From assembly GCF_018128965.1 (NCBI RefSeq), contig NZ_JAAEDH010000010.1, positions 1 to 64,000 on the forward strand: a stretch of 64,000 bases of DNA, read 5' to 3'. Within the stretch, counting starts at the first letter, position 1. Each line of letters begins with the position of its first letter. The notes beneath the pieces were generated by a model that was not told where the DNA came from, searched no databases, and was given only the letters and a program-made list of their open reading frames with translations. Shown here piece after piece: positions 9,387-19,001 of the stretch. Made by a program: the position numbers and the translations under genes. The stretch comes from Plastoroseomonas arctica (GTDB lineage: Bacteria; Pseudomonadota; Alphaproteobacteria; Acetobacterales; Acetobacteraceae).

Positions 9387-9415
9387 TTGATACGCGGGCG
9401 CGGCCTGACTATGGT
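9387..9415 (+). promoter_or_regulatory. Promoter of tRNA-Ser
   Basis: TTGATA at 9387-9392 is separated by exactly 17 nt from TATGGT at 9410-9415. Transcription would start near 9422, about 6 nt before the mature tRNA 5' end. Position and spacing make this a convincing stable-RNA promoter, although the -10 element matches the consensus at only four of six positions. Confidence 0.6.
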
Positions 9416-9427
9416 CCGCGACCCTGC

Positions 9428-9517
9428 GGATGGGTGGCCGAGCGGTCGAAGGCGCACGCCTGGAAAGTGTGTATACGTGAAAGCGTATCGTGGGTTCGAA
9501 TCCCACCCCATCCGCCA
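9428..9517 (+). tRNA. tRNA-Ser (anticodon GGA)
   Basis: This is a 90-nt gene of the long-variable-arm class. The acceptor stem GGATGGG (9428-9434) pairs with CCCATCC (9507-9513), followed by discriminator G and an encoded CCA (9515-9517). The anticodon loop CTGGAAA gives GGA, which reads UCC and UCU serine codons. The variable arm is TATACG-TGAA-AGCGTA-like and the T arm contains GTGGGTTCGAATCCCAC. All arms fold normally, so it should be functional. Its 3' end directly abuts the truncated deacetylase gene. Confidence 0.96.
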
Positions 9518-9842
9518 GTCAAACCTGCTGCTCGAAGAATTCTACTCCCGGCCGATCACGCCAAGCGAGCTCGGCCCGGTACATGTCGGCTGGAGCCGGC
9601 GCGGCTTCGACACGCGCTGCGGCGATGCGGCGCGCCTTCTCGCACGAAGCACGCAGCGACTGCGCGAGGGCGACATCATCCTGCTGCACGATGGCGGCGC
9701 CGCACGGGATGCCCGAGGCGAGCCGGTCTGCCTCGCCGTGCTGGAAGCGCTTTTGCCGATGCTCGCGGCGCGCGGCCTTGCCTGCATTCGCCTGGAGCGA
9801 GACGCGCTACCGCGCGCGCCGGCGCGCCAGCAGCCTAGGTAG
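9518..9842 (+). pseudogene. Truncated polysaccharide deacetylase (NodB fold), C-terminal remnant
   Basis: Directly after the tRNA CCA a coding-like frame of about 107 codons runs to TAG at 9840-9842. It reads as the C-terminal part of a NodB-fold polysaccharide deacetylase: GPVHVGWSRRGFDTRCGDA, then REGDIILLHDGGAARDARGE, then LEALLPMLAARGL. The metal-binding and catalytic N-terminal motifs expected in roughly 150 residues upstream are absent, because that space is occupied by the tRNA and the preceding Bug gene. No start codon with a ribosome-binding site precedes it. The last 36 nt overlap the convergent glycosyltransferase gene. I read it as a dead remnant left by a deletion or by recombination at the tRNA 3' end. 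Confidence 0.68.
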
Positions 9843-10556
9843 CCGCAGGATGGCGCCGACGACCAGCCGGGCATGCATGCGCGTGAGCAACACATTGTCG
9901 CGGCCGTAGCGGAAATGCGACACGCCGCCGGCCGCCGGCGGGACATAGCGGACCTCGGCGGGAAGGTTAATCGCGGGCACACCCTCCCAGCTCAGCCGGA
10001 CCGCCGCCTCGGGGTCGAAATCGAAGCGCCGCATGCCCCGCTTCCGGCGCATGATCCGCAACAGCGGCGCGATAGGATAGACGCGAAAGCCGAACAGGCT
10101 GTCGCCGATGCCGGCCCCCAGGGTTTCGAGATTGGCCCAGGCATTGGATACCTGCCGACCGCGCACGCGCAGCAGCGGCGCCTCCGGCCCGAACACCGGC
10201 ACGCCGAGCACCATGGCCTCCGGCGCCGCCATGGAGGCCGCCATGAACTCGCCGATCTGCTGCGCCGGGTGCTGGCCATCCGCATCCATCACCAGCGCGT
10301 GGGAGAACCCCTGTTGTACAGCCGCCTCCAGGCCGGCGAGGACGGCGGCGCCCTTGCCGCTATTGCGGGGCAGCGTGATCACGCAGAAGCCCGACGCCGG
10401 ATCATCGCCAAAGGCCGCCGCCGCACCGTCGGTGCTGCCGTCATCGACCAGCCAGACGGGGGACCAGGCGGCGCGCGCGGCGGCAAGCGTCTCGGCCAGG
10501 ATGGGGCCGGTGTTGTAGCTCGGGATCAGCACCAGGTGGCTGCGGGACGCGTTCAT
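9807..10556 (-). CDS. Family 2 glycosyltransferase (dolichyl-phosphate mannosyltransferase-like)
   Basis: A 249-residue GT2 enzyme beginning MNASRSHLVLIPSYNTGP. The nucleotide-sugar site shows VWLVDDGSTDG and, after an NSGKGAAVLAG segment, the VMDADGQHPAQQI motif with the metal-binding DAD. There are no membrane segments apart from a mildly hydrophobic C-terminus. Such enzymes transfer a sugar from a nucleotide donor to a lipid carrier or lipid. The start codon overlaps the stop of the upstream acyltransferase gene (ATGA), so both probably act on one envelope glycolipid. The sugar and acceptor are unknown. The upstream extension of this open frame is a shadow of the acyltransferase gene. Confidence 0.88.
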   Translation of the reverse strand: MNASRSHLVLIPSYNTGPILAETLAAARAAWSPVWLVDDGSTDGAAAAFGDDPASGFCVITLPRNSGKGAAVLAGLEAAVQQGFSHALVMDADGQHPAQQIGEFMAASMAAPEAMVLGVPVFGPEAPLLRVRGRQVSNAWANLETLGAGIGDSLFGFRVYPIAPLLRIMRRKRGMRRFDFDPEAAVRLSWEGVPAINLPAEVRYVPPAAGGVSHFRYGRDNVLLTRMHARLVVGAILRLPRLLARRRAR

Positions 10557-11368
10557 GGCTGCGATGCCTCCGGCTGCAGGCGCATTCGGTAGAGGGCGCC
10601 GAGCTCCGCCGCGAACGCCTCGGCCCCGCCCTCCACAGGCAGGCGTGGCCCGAGGGTCACGCGGTAGACCAGGGGGAATTCCGGCCGCCGCCACAACGGC
10701 CAGCCCTTCCGGAGATAGGGCGAGTTGCTCTCGATGAAGAGCGTCTGTATCGGCGCCCGCGCCTGCCGGGCAATCAGCGCGAAGCCCGGGCGGAAAGGGC
10801 CCATCCGCCCGGCGGGATAGCGGGTGCCCTCGGGGAAGATGAGCAGGTTCGAGCCGTCCCGCAGGACGGCGGCGGCATTGCGGATCAGCCGCAGCGGCTC
10901 CTCCGCGCGGATGTAGCCGGCCAGGCGCCCGCCACCCAGCAGCGGATTGCGCCAGGCGGCGGCCTTTATGATGCAGACCGTGCGCGGCAGGCATGATCCG
11001 AGCAGCAAGATGTCCAGCAGCGCGAGATGGTTGGCCACGTACACCACACCCCGCGCATCGCGCACCGCATCCACGGCGGACAGATCCACCCGCGCGATGC
11101 CAAGCCGGCACATGGTCCACAGGAAAAAGCTGAAGAACACCCGGATGGCGTTCTGGCCCAGCCGCTGGCCCGCGCGACGCGGCAGCAGGCGCGCCAGCAC
11201 GACGGCAATGAGGCTCCAGCCGGTGAAGCAGACGGCCAGCAGGGTGAGCACCAGGAAGAAGCTGAAGGTGTCCCAGGCGTGGCGCAGCGGGCGACGGCGC
11301 GCCTCGACCTCGGCCTCGCGGGAATCCGTCAGTGCCTGGCCTGATGTGCTGGATCGATCGGACGCCAT
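10553..11368 (-). CDS. 1-acyl-glycerol-3-phosphate acyltransferase-like (PlsC/LPLAT) protein
   Basis: A 271-residue LPLAT enzyme. A membrane segment (FSFFLVLTLLAVCFTGWSLI) is followed by the catalytic NHLALLD motif (HX4D) and by IFPEGTR, the acceptor-binding motif. It transfers an acyl chain to a lipid or ornithine-type acceptor at the inner membrane. Start choice is uncertain: ATG at 11368 (MASDRSSTSG) has a purine-rich AGAGGGAAGAGG upstream, while ATG at 11413 would add 15 residues. Coupling to the GT2 gene suggests a shared pathway for an acylated glycolipid. The specific substrate is not deducible. Confidence 0.85.
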   Translation of the reverse strand: MASDRSSTSGQALTDSREAEVEARRRPLRHAWDTFSFFLVLTLLAVCFTGWSLIAVVLARLLPRRAGQRLGQNAIRVFFSFFLWTMCRLGIARVDLSAVDAVRDARGVVYVANHLALLDILLLGSCLPRTVCIIKAAAWRNPLLGGGRLAGYIRAEEPLRLIRNAAAVLRDGSNLLIFPEGTRYPAGRMGPFRPGFALIARQARAPIQTLFIESNSPYLRKGWPLWRRPEFPLVYRVTLGPRLPVEGGAEAFAAELGALYRMRLQPEASQP

Positions 11369-11556
11369 GCCAGGCCCTGGTCCTCTTCCCTCTGCGCCCT
11401 TCAGTAGCGTCATCGCGGATCGGCGGCTATCGAGGGTCCTCACGGCGGCTGTCGTCAGAACACCCCTCGACGCGAGCGGGCGGCGTCGCGAAAACGCCCT
11501 TTGCATCAGCCGCTGCGGCGAGACGGCAGAGCAGCGCGAGTTCCGCCGCCTTCCGC

Positions 11557-13509
11557 CTAGCGTGGCACCGCGCGGATCTCGGCCAGCAGGACGACCGAGC
11601 GCGCCGCCAGTTCTAGACCCTGCGCGGGCACGCTGGTGCCGCGCGCGGGGTCCGCGCTGTCGGCCAGCAAGGACCAGTAAAAACCCCAGCGCGGCGCGGG
11701 CGGGTGCAGCCATCGGCCGGCATCACTGCCATTGACCGCGATGCCGACGCGATCGCCGGCCGCGTGGAGCACCGCGAACAGGGCGCGCCCGGCTGCCCAA
11801 TCGGAGGGTGTGAGCGCCTGGCCTTCGGGATGCAGCCATGCGACGTCGGGCAGGCCGGTTTCATCCAGGGCCGCGCCGGTGAGCGGCGTGGTCGCGTGCA
11901 GCGCAGGATGAGCGCGCCGGGCAGCGACCAGGCGTGCGGTGAAGGCCAGCAGCTCTGCATCCATTCCCGCCCAGTCGAACCAGGATGTCGCGTTGTCCTG
12001 CGCATAGGCGTTGTTGTTGCCGCCCTGGCTGCGGCCCGCCTCATCGCCCATCGCCAACATCGGCACGCCGCGGGCCGTCAGCAGCAGGGTGAGCAGCGCG
12101 CGCACATCGCCGGCGCGGCGCGCGACGATCGCGGCGACGTCGCTTGCACCCTCGACGCCGTGGTTCCACGAAAAATTTTCGGCGGTGCCGTCGCGCCCTG
12201 CCTCGCCATTGGCGGCGTTGCGGCGCTGCTCGTGGCTGACCAGATCGGCCAGCGTGAAGCCGTCATGCGCCGTGACGAAATTCACGCTGTCGGCAACACG
12301 CGCGCCGAATTCAGGCGCCGATCCCGCAAGCCGCGTGGCGAGCGTGCCGAGCCGGCCTTCATCGCCGCGCCAGAATCGGCGCAGATCGTCGCGGAAGCGG
12401 TCGTTCCACTCGCCCCACCCGGCCGGAAAGCGGCCGAGCTGGTAGCCCTCCGGCCCGCAATCCCAAGGCTCGGCGATGATGCGGCGCGCGCGCAGCACCG
12501 GGTCCTGCCGCATGGCGGCCAGCAGCGGGGCATGGGGGTCGAAGCCCGCTTCGGTGCGGCCAAGGGTCGTCGCAAGGTCGAGCCGGAAACCGTCGAAACC
12601 CGCATCCGCCCAATGCCGCAGCGCGTCCATGGCGAGGCGCAGCGGCCAGGGCCGGTCCAGGGCCAGCGTGTTGCCGCAGCCGGAATCATTGTGCCCGCGC
12701 CGGTACCACGCCGCCTCGCCCAGGCCGCGCAGGCTGAGCGTGGGGCCCTCCGCATCACCCTCACCCGTGTGGTTGAGGACGATGTCGAGGATCACGCCGA
12801 TGCCTGCTTCGCGCAGCGCCGACACCGCGCCGCGGACTTCCGCCATGCCGCCGGGGGCCAGGCGAGGATCCGGCGCGAGGAAGGCGACCGGATTGTAGCC
12901 CCAGTAATTCGACAGGCCGAGCGGGGGCAGATGCCGCTCATCCACCCAGGCGGCCGCGGGCATGAGTTCGACCTGGGTCACGCCCAACGCCGTTAGATGC
13001 GCGATCGCCGCGGGATGCGCGAGCCCTGCGAAGGTGCCGCGGATCGCCTCGGGAATCGCCGGATGGGTCCGGGTGAAGCCGCGCACATGCAGCTCGTAGA
13101 TCACCTCCGGCCGTGCCGGCAGCGGCGCCCAGTCCTGCGGCGGCAGTGGGGCCGCGACGACGGCGCGCGCCACATGCGGCCCGCTATCGGTGAAGTCCTG
13201 CGCGGCGCCCGTGTCGAAGGCACTGGGGTGCAGGCGCAGCGGCCCATCCAGCGCCTGCGCCCAGGGGTCGAGCAGCAGCTTGGCCGGGTTGAAGCGGCCC
13301 CCGCCATGGGCGCGCAGGCCATAGGCGGTGCCCGGTTTCAAACCGGCGATCCAGCCGCGGAAGACGTCATCCGCGCCGCGCGCGAGAGCGTGGCGCATGA
13401 CTTCGGTATCGCCCGCGAAGACGCAGAATTCGAGGGAAGCGGCTCCAGGCGCGGGGATGGCGACATCGGCGCCACTGGGTCCCGACGTGACACCCAACCG
13501 GTCAGCCAC
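11557..13509 (-). CDS. glgX: Glycogen debranching enzyme / isoamylase-type GH13
   Basis: A 650-residue protein with an N-terminal CBM48-like domain (FCVFAGDTEVMRHALARG) and a GH13 catalytic domain. Visible motifs are VILDIVLNHTGEGDAEGP, the nucleophile block GFDGFRLDLATTLGR, the acid block IIAEPWDCGPEGYQLG and FVTAHDGFTLADLVSH. It hydrolyses alpha-1,6 branches of glycogen limit dextrins. The start is taken as the GTG at 13509, because it sits 8 nt inside the end of glgA and gives MADRLGV, while upstream codons of the same frame are glgA shadow. It is the last gene of the glg cluster. With glgB lost from this locus, its branched substrate must come from elsewhere. Confidence 0.92.
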   Translation of the reverse strand: MADRLGVTSGPSGADVAIPAPGAASLEFCVFAGDTEVMRHALARGADDVFRGWIAGLKPGTAYGLRAHGGGRFNPAKLLLDPWAQALDGPLRLHPSAFDTGAAQDFTDSGPHVARAVVAAPLPPQDWAPLPARPEVIYELHVRGFTRTHPAIPEAIRGTFAGLAHPAAIAHLTALGVTQVELMPAAAWVDERHLPPLGLSNYWGYNPVAFLAPDPRLAPGGMAEVRGAVSALREAGIGVILDIVLNHTGEGDAEGPTLSLRGLGEAAWYRRGHNDSGCGNTLALDRPWPLRLAMDALRHWADAGFDGFRLDLATTLGRTEAGFDPHAPLLAAMRQDPVLRARRIIAEPWDCGPEGYQLGRFPAGWGEWNDRFRDDLRRFWRGDEGRLGTLATRLAGSAPEFGARVADSVNFVTAHDGFTLADLVSHEQRRNAANGEAGRDGTAENFSWNHGVEGASDVAAIVARRAGDVRALLTLLLTARGVPMLAMGDEAGRSQGGNNNAYAQDNATSWFDWAGMDAELLAFTARLVAARRAHPALHATTPLTGAALDETGLPDVAWLHPEGQALTPSDWAAGRALFAVLHAAGDRVGIAVNGSDAGRWLHPPAPRWGFYWSLLADSADPARGTSVPAQGLELAARSVVLLAEIRAVPR

Positions 13510-14941
13510 GAAGCATCCCGCGCAACAGCGTCGCGTATTGCCGTGCCGAGCGCGTCCAGGAGACGTCGCTCGCCATGGCGTTGGCTTGCAGGCGCGGCCA
13601 ATTCTCGCCGTCGCGATAGAGCGCGATGGCGCGCGTGATGGCCGAGGCCAGCATCTCCTGGCTGACCGGTGCGAAGTTGAGGCCGGTGCCCACGCCAGCG
13701 GCGAGCGCCATCTCATTCGCATCGATCACCGTGTCGGCAAGACCGCCGACGCGGGCGACGACCGGCGGCGCGCCATAGCGCAGAGCACAGAGCTGGCCCA
13801 GGCCGCAGGGTTCGAAGCGCGAGGGCATGAGGATCGAATCCGCCCCGGCATAGCAAAGCCGTGCCAACCCCTCATCGAAGCCGACGTGACTGCCGACGCG
13901 GCCCAGCTGCGCGCCGGTCGCGCCACGCACGCGCGCCTCCAGCGCCGTCTCGCCGCTGCCCAGGAAGGCGAGTTGCGCACCATTGTCGAGGATGGCGGGC
14001 AGCGCCTCGAGGATCAGGTCCACGCCCTTCTGCCAGGCAAGCCGACCGACGAAGGCGAAGAGCGGCGCGTGCGGCGCGATCGCAAGCCCCATGCGCGCCT
14101 GGAGCTTCGCCTTGTTCAGCGCGCGCGGCGTGACATCCGCTGCGTCATAGCGCGCGACGATGTGTGGGTCGGCGGCCGGATTCCACTCATCGGTGTCGAG
14201 GCCGTTGAGGATGCCGCTCACGTCGCGCCCGCGCCCGCGCAGCAGCCCATCGAGCCCCATGCCCCATTGTGGCGTGCAGATCTCGGCGGCGTAGCCAGGC
14301 GAGACGGTGTTGACGCGATCGGCGAACCACACGCCCGCCTTGAGGTATCCGACCTGGCCGAAATACTCGAGGCCCTCGGTGCGGAAGGCCTCGGCCGGCA
14401 GACCGAGCATGCCGAATACATCAGCCGGGAACTGCCCCTGGAAGGCCAGGTTGTGGATGGTGAAGAGGGTGGGCACGCGGCTGCTGGCGAAACGCAGATA
14501 GGCTGGTGCGAGGCCCGCCTGCCAGTCATGCACGTGCAGCGCGTCAAAGCCCATGGACTGGGCCGCATGCGCCGCCGCGCGCGCAAGCGCCGCGAAGCGC
14601 TGCGCATTGTCCGGCCAATCCATCCCGCCTGGCGCAAGGTAGGGCGAGCCCGCCCGCCCAAAAAACTGTGGCGCGTCGAGCGCGATCACGTCGCGCCCGG
14701 CCGCGGTTGCGCGCACCAGCCGTGCCGGTGCACCGAAGATGTCGGCCAGGCTTTCCACCGATTGCACGGGGCCGAGCGCTGCCATGACGGCAGGGTATCC
14801 TGGCAGGAGTGTGGTCACACCAACACCCTCGGGCGCGAGAGCCGCCGGCAGCGCGCCAACGACATCGGCGAGGCCGCCGGTCTTCACGAAGGGAAACCCC
14901 TCGGAAGCAACGGCCAGCAGCTTGATCGGCGTCGCGCTCAT
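13502..14941 (-). CDS. glgA: Glycogen synthase (ADP-glucose, GT5)
   Basis: A 479-residue bacterial glycogen synthase. The ADP-glucose site [13 protein letters not shown] appears near residue 20, followed by the HDW segment ([16 protein letters not shown]) and the C-terminal GT5 block [20 protein letters not shown]. It elongates alpha-1,4-glucan from ADP-glucose supplied by GlgC. The start at 14941 ([15 protein letters not shown]) overlaps the glgC stop as ATGA and is preferred to an ATG 36 nt upstream. Neighbouring genes glgP, glgC and glgX complete a glycogen cluster. Confidence 0.95.
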   Translation of the reverse strand: MSATPIKLLAVASEGFPFVKTGGLADVVGALPAALAPEGVGVTTLLPGYPAVMAALGPVQSVESLADIFGAPARLVRATAAGRDVIALDAPQFFGRAGSPYLAPGGMDWPDNAQRFAALARAAAHAAQSMGFDALHVHDWQAGLAPAYLRFASSRVPTLFTIHNLAFQGQFPADVFGMLGLPAEAFRTEGLEYFGQVGYLKAGVWFADRVNTVSPGYAAEICTPQWGMGLDGLLRGRGRDVSGILNGLDTDEWNPAADPHIVARYDAADVTPRALNKAKLQARMGLAIAPHAPLFAFVGRLAWQKGVDLILEALPAILDNGAQLAFLGSGETALEARVRGATGAQLGRVGSHVGFDEGLARLCYAGADSILMPSRFEPCGLGQLCALRYGAPPVVARVGGLADTVIDANEMALAAGVGTGLNFAPVSQEMLASAITRAIALYRDGENWPRLQANAMASDVSWTRSARQYATLLRGMLRG

Positions 14942-16203
14942 GCCAGCTGGTCGAGCATCGGCTGGGTGATGAGGCACACGCCCTTTTCGGTAAGCCGGAA
15001 GCGGCGCGCATCCTCGACCGGGTCCTCGCCCACGACCATGCCCGCGGGGATGCGCACACCGCGATCCACCACCACCTTGGTGAGGCGGGCGCCCTGGCCG
15101 ACATCGACGCTCGGAAGCAGCACGGCCCCTTCGAGCTTCGCATAGGAGTGCAGGTGCACGCCGGTGAACAGCAACGAGCGGCGCGCGGCGGCGCCCGAGA
15201 TGATGCAGCCGCCCGACACCAGCGAGGAGATCGCCTCGCCGCGCCGGCCCGCCTCGTCATGCACGAATTTCGCCGGCGGGGTCACCTCCCCATAGGTCCA
15301 GATCGGCCAGGCCTGGTCGTAGAGATCAAGCGGGGGGACGATGTCGGTGAGGTCGATATTGGCTTCCCAATAGGCGTCGATGGTCCCCACATCGCGCCAA
15401 TAGGGGGTGGACTCGTGGCTGGAGCGCACGCAGGACAGCTCATAGCGATGCGCCGCCGCGCGGCCATGGGCGACGATGTAGGGGATGATGTCCTTGCCGA
15501 AATCGTGGGTGGAGGCTTCATCGGCCGCGTCGCGCCGGAGCTGGTCGATGAGGAAGCGCGTGTCGAAGACGTAGATGCCCATCGAGGCGAGCGAGACATC
15601 GGGCCGGTCCGGCAGCCCCGGCGGCTCGGCGGGCTTCTCGACGAAGTCGGTGATCCAGGAGCGCTCATCCACCGCCATGACGCCAAAACCCTTGGCCTCC
15701 TCGCGCGGGACGACCATGCAGGAGACGGTGACATCGGCGCCCATCTCGACATGCTGGGCGAGCATGCGCTCGTAATCCATCTTGTAGATGTGGTCGCCCG
15801 CGAGCAGCACGATGTGGCGCGGTGCCAGGTCCTCGATGATGTCGATGTTCTGGAACACCGCATCGGCCGTGCCAAGATACCAATTCTGTTCCGAGACGCG
15901 CTGCGAGGCGGGCAGGATGTCGAAGCTTTCATTGCGTTCGTAACGGAAGAAGTTCCAGCCGCGCTGCAGATGGCGGATCAAACTGTGTGCCTTGTACTGC
16001 GTGGCGACGGCGACGCGGCGGATGCCGGAATTGATGGCGTTGGAGAGCGCGAAATCGACGATGCGCGACTTGCCGCCAAAGAACACCGCGGGCTTGGCGC
16101 GCCGGTCTGTCAACTCCATCAGCCGCGAGCCGCGGCCGCCGGCCAGCACGAAGGCCATGGCGGTTCGCGCCAGCGGCGTGGCGGCGGGCGCGCGGTCAGA
16201 CAT
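14938..16203 (-). CDS. glgC: Glucose-1-phosphate adenylyltransferase
   Basis: A 421-residue ADP-glucose pyrophosphorylase with the N-terminal nucleotide site [20 protein letters not shown], the substrate segment [20 protein letters not shown] and [10 protein letters not shown] left-handed beta-helix domain follows at the C-terminus. It makes ADP-glucose from glucose-1-phosphate and ATP and is the committed, allosterically controlled step of glycogen synthesis. Its start overlaps by 8 nt the end of the glgB remnant, which shows that the original operon order was glgP-glgB-glgC-glgA-glgX. Confidence 0.96.
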   Translation of the reverse strand: MSDRAPAATPLARTAMAFVLAGGRGSRLMELTDRRAKPAVFFGGKSRIVDFALSNAINSGIRRVAVATQYKAHSLIRHLQRGWNFFRYERNESFDILPASQRVSEQNWYLGTADAVFQNIDIIEDLAPRHIVLLAGDHIYKMDYERMLAQHVEMGADVTVSCMVVPREEAKGFGVMAVDERSWITDFVEKPAEPPGLPDRPDVSLASMGIYVFDTRFLIDQLRRDAADEASTHDFGKDIIPYIVAHGRAAAHRYELSCVRSSHESTPYWRDVGTIDAYWEANIDLTDIVPPLDLYDQAWPIWTYGEVTPPAKFVHDEAGRRGEAISSLVSGGCIISGAAARRSLLFTGVHLHSYAKLEGAVLLPSVDVGQGARLTKVVVDRGVRIPAGMVVGEDPVEDARRFRLTEKGVCLITQPMLDQLA

Positions 16204-16458
16204 CTTGGCGCATTTCGCTCTCTCCCACCGCGCGCTGCGGCGCGTTCCACTGACCCGGTATCAGATAGAGCGTTGCGAGCGGTGGCAAGAACACCCTCGC
16301 CGATGCCGGCTGCCCAAGGGCGGGTTCATCTGCGGCCACCACCTGGCCCATATTGCCCAGGCCGCTTCCGCCGAATGCCGTCGCGTCGGTGTTCAGCACC
16401 GCGCGCCGGATGCCCGCAGCGCCGCCAGATCATCCTCGCCGAGCCGCCACGCTTCCAT
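16196..16458 (-). pseudogene. glgB: glgB remnant: branching enzyme with a large internal deletion
   Basis: Between glgP and glgC, where glgB normally sits, only 263 nt remain. An ATG at 16458, 8 nt after the glgP stop, opens MEAWRLGEDDLAALRAS, which resembles a GlgB N-terminus. The frame then stops at 16393. In a second frame, from about 16410 to the stop at 16196, the sequence reads RRAVLNTDATAFGGSGLGN and ends in [11 protein letters not shown], the conserved C-terminal end of GlgB (LNTD..YGGS..GN). The roughly 650 codons holding the CBM48 and GH13 catalytic domains are missing, and the join shifts the frame. The remnant cannot encode a branching enzyme. An assembly collapse is a possible alternative. 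Confidence 0.82.
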
Positions 16459-16466
16459 CGCGCGCG

Positions 16467-18923
16467 CTATCCCGGCACGGGGACACGCCAGATCTCCTGG
16501 GCATATTCGGTGATGGTGCGGTCCGACGAGAACCAGCCCATGTTGGCGGTGTTGAGGATGGCGGATTGCTGCCATTCGTCGGGCTTCGACCAACGCGATT
16601 CGACCTGGCGCTGGGCGTCGAAATAACTGGCGAAATCGGCGGTGACGAGGAAGTGGTCATGCTCGCGCAGCATGTGCACGAGTTCGCCGTAGCGATGCGG
16701 GTCCTCGGCGGAAAACACGCCGGAGGCAATCGATTCCAGCGCCTGCGCGAGCCGCGGCGAGGCGTCGATCGAGTATTGCCCGCGCCAGCCATCCAGGCGC
16801 CTTGCGGCGACCTCCTCGGTGGTCAGGCCGAAGATGAAGATGTTTTCCGCGCCCACATGCTCGTGGATCTCGACATTGGCGCCATCCATCGTGCCGATGG
16901 TCATCGCGCCGTTCAGCGCCAGCTTCATGTTGCCGGTGCCGGAGGCCTCCATCCCCGCCGTCGAGATCTGTTCCGACAGATCGGCCGCGGGGATGATGAC
17001 CTCGGCCAGTGAGACGTTGTAGTTCGGCAAAAAGACCACCTTGAGCAGGTCCCGCTGGGTGGGATCGCGATTGACGGTGCGCGCGATGTCATGCGCGAGC
17101 TTGATGATGAGCTTCGCGCGATGATAGCTCGCCGCCGCCTTGCCGGAGAATATCTTCACCCGCGGCTGCCAATCCTTCTGCGGTTGCGCGCGGATCTCGT
17201 TGTACAGCGCCACTGTCTCCAGCAGGTTGAGCAACTGGCGCTTGTATTCGTGGATGCGCTTGATGTGCACGTCGAACAGCGCGGCGGGGTCGACGCGGAT
17301 GCCGGTCTCGCGCCGGATGAGCGCGGCCAGCGCTTCCTTGTTCGCGCGCTTCACCTGAGCGAAGGAGGAGCGGAATCCGCCATCGGCCGCGAGTGGACGA
17401 AGCGCGGTCAGCGCATCGGGCCGGTCGAGGAATTCGGGCCCGATGCTGTCGCGCACCAGCGCGGTCAGCCCTGGATTGCATTGCTGCAGCCAGCGTCGGA
17501 ACGCGATGCCGTTGGTCTTGTTCGTGATGCGCCCCGGGAAGAGCGTGTTCATGTCCCGAAAAACGGTCTTCTTCAGCAGATCCGAATGCAGCGCGGAGAC
17601 GCCATTGACCTTGTGCGAGCCGACGAAGGCGAGGTTGCCCATGCGCACGCGCCGGCCATGACTCTCATCGATCAGCGAGACGGCGCCGAGCAGATCGAAA
17701 TTGCCCGGATGGGCGGTGCTCACCGCTTCGAGGTGCGCCGCATTGATGATGTAGATGATCTGCATGTGGCGCGGCAGCAGGCGCTCCATCAGCGGGACCG
17801 GCCAGGTTTCCAGCGCCTCGGGCAGCAATGTGTGGTTCGTGTAGGAGATGGTGCCTTGCGTGACGCGCCAGGCCTCGGCCCAGGGCATGGCGTGATCGTC
17901 GAGCAGGATGCGCATGAGTTCGGCGACGACGATCGCGGGATGCGTGTCGTTGAGCTGGATGGCGACCTTGTCGGGCAGGGATTCGAGACCGCCATAGACG
18001 CGAACATGGCGGCGGATGAGGTCCTGCAGGGCCGCGGAGCTGAAGAAGAACTCCTGCTTTAGGCGCAGCTCCAGCCCCTCGGGCGAATCATCCGACGGGT
18101 AGAGAAGGCGCGAAATCGCCTCTGCGCGCATCCGTTCAGACAGTGCGCCGATATGGTCGCCGCGATTGAATGCATCGATGCGCAGGGGGTCGGGCGCGCG
18201 CGCGGACCAGAGGCGCAGCGTGTTCACATGCTTGCCGCGCCAGCCAAGGATCGGCGTGTCATAGGCGACGGCCAACACCAGGTCGGCCGGCTTCCAGACG
18301 TGACGCGGCGTGCCATCCTCGCCGTCCAGCTCTTCGACGGTGCCGCCGAAGCCGATGCTGTGCGCGATCTCGGGACGGGCGAATTCCCAGGGATTGCCGA
18401 ATTGCAGCCAGTCCTCCGGAAACTCTTCCTGCCAGCCGTGCCGGATGATCTGCTTGAACAGCCCGTGATCGTAGCGAATGCCATAGCCGAAGGCGGGGAT
18501 GGACAGGCTCGCCAGGCTTTCCATGAAGCAGGCGGCGAGGCGGCCGAGGCCGCCATTGCCGAGTGCCGCATCGGGCTCGCTGTCGATCACCTTCGCGACG
18601 TCGACGCCGAGCTCCGACAATGCGGCGCGGACCTCCTCGACCATGCCGAAATTCGACATGTTCTCGCGCAGCAGGCGGCCGATGAGGAATTCCAGGGAGA
18701 AGTAGTAGACCTGTTTCTGACCGGTCGTGTAGGCCGAGCGCATGTCGTTCAGCCAGGGTTCCACGACGCGGTCCCGCACGGCGAGCGCGGTGGCCATGAA
18801 CCAATCACGATCGACCGCTGCCGCGCGGCTCTTGCCGAGGTCATAGGTGAGCTTGCGCAGGATGGCGTCGCGCATGTCTCCCGAACTATTCGCAGAGGCG
18901 TCGGGTGGTGCGGCGTCAGTCAC
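16467..18923 (-). CDS. glgP: Glycogen/starch/alpha-glucan phosphorylase
   Basis: An 818-residue GT35 phosphorylase of standard length. The N-terminal region shows YYFSLEFLIGRLLRENM and the PLP-binding C-terminal block EASGTGNMKLALNGAMTIGT, with the Schiff-base lysine in GNMK, then DGANVEI. It releases glucose-1-phosphate from the non-reducing ends of alpha-glucan. The gene leads the glgP-(glgB remnant)-glgC-glgA-glgX block. The start at 18923 gives MTDAAPPDAS. It is 78 nt downstream of the pfkB-type kinase gene, which may be on the same transcript. Confidence 0.95.
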   Translation of the reverse strand: MTDAAPPDASANSSGDMRDAILRKLTYDLGKSRAAAVDRDWFMATALAVRDRVVEPWLNDMRSAYTTGQKQVYYFSLEFLIGRLLRENMSNFGMVEEVRAALSELGVDVAKVIDSEPDAALGNGGLGRLAACFMESLASLSIPAFGYGIRYDHGLFKQIIRHGWQEEFPEDWLQFGNPWEFARPEIAHSIGFGGTVEELDGEDGTPRHVWKPADLVLAVAYDTPILGWRGKHVNTLRLWSARAPDPLRIDAFNRGDHIGALSERMRAEAISRLLYPSDDSPEGLELRLKQEFFFSSAALQDLIRRHVRVYGGLESLPDKVAIQLNDTHPAIVVAELMRILLDDHAMPWAEAWRVTQGTISYTNHTLLPEALETWPVPLMERLLPRHMQIIYIINAAHLEAVSTAHPGNFDLLGAVSLIDESHGRRVRMGNLAFVGSHKVNGVSALHSDLLKKTVFRDMNTLFPGRITNKTNGIAFRRWLQQCNPGLTALVRDSIGPEFLDRPDALTALRPLAADGGFRSSFAQVKRANKEALAALIRRETGIRVDPAALFDVHIKRIHEYKRQLLNLLETVALYNEIRAQPQKDWQPRVKIFSGKAAASYHRAKLIIKLAHDIARTVNRDPTQRDLLKVVFLPNYNVSLAEVIIPAADLSEQISTAGMEASGTGNMKLALNGAMTIGTMDGANVEIHEHVGAENIFIFGLTTEEVAARRLDGWRGQYSIDASPRLAQALESIASGVFSAEDPHRYGELVHMLREHDHFLVTADFASYFDAQRQVESRWSKPDEWQQSAILNTANMGWFSSDRTITEYAQEIWRVPVPG

Positions 18924-19001
18924 GAGGCGGGAAGTCCTTGGTGGTTTTCGTCACAAGAGTGTGACACGGATCGGGCCTCGGCCAAAAGCGGCGATGGCGC
19001 G

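Noticed and set aside
14938-16203. The C-terminal GlgB fragment as an N-terminal extension of glgC
   Set aside because: The fragment is in another frame and its stop at 16196 lies inside glgC. glgC has its own ATG and the normal length.
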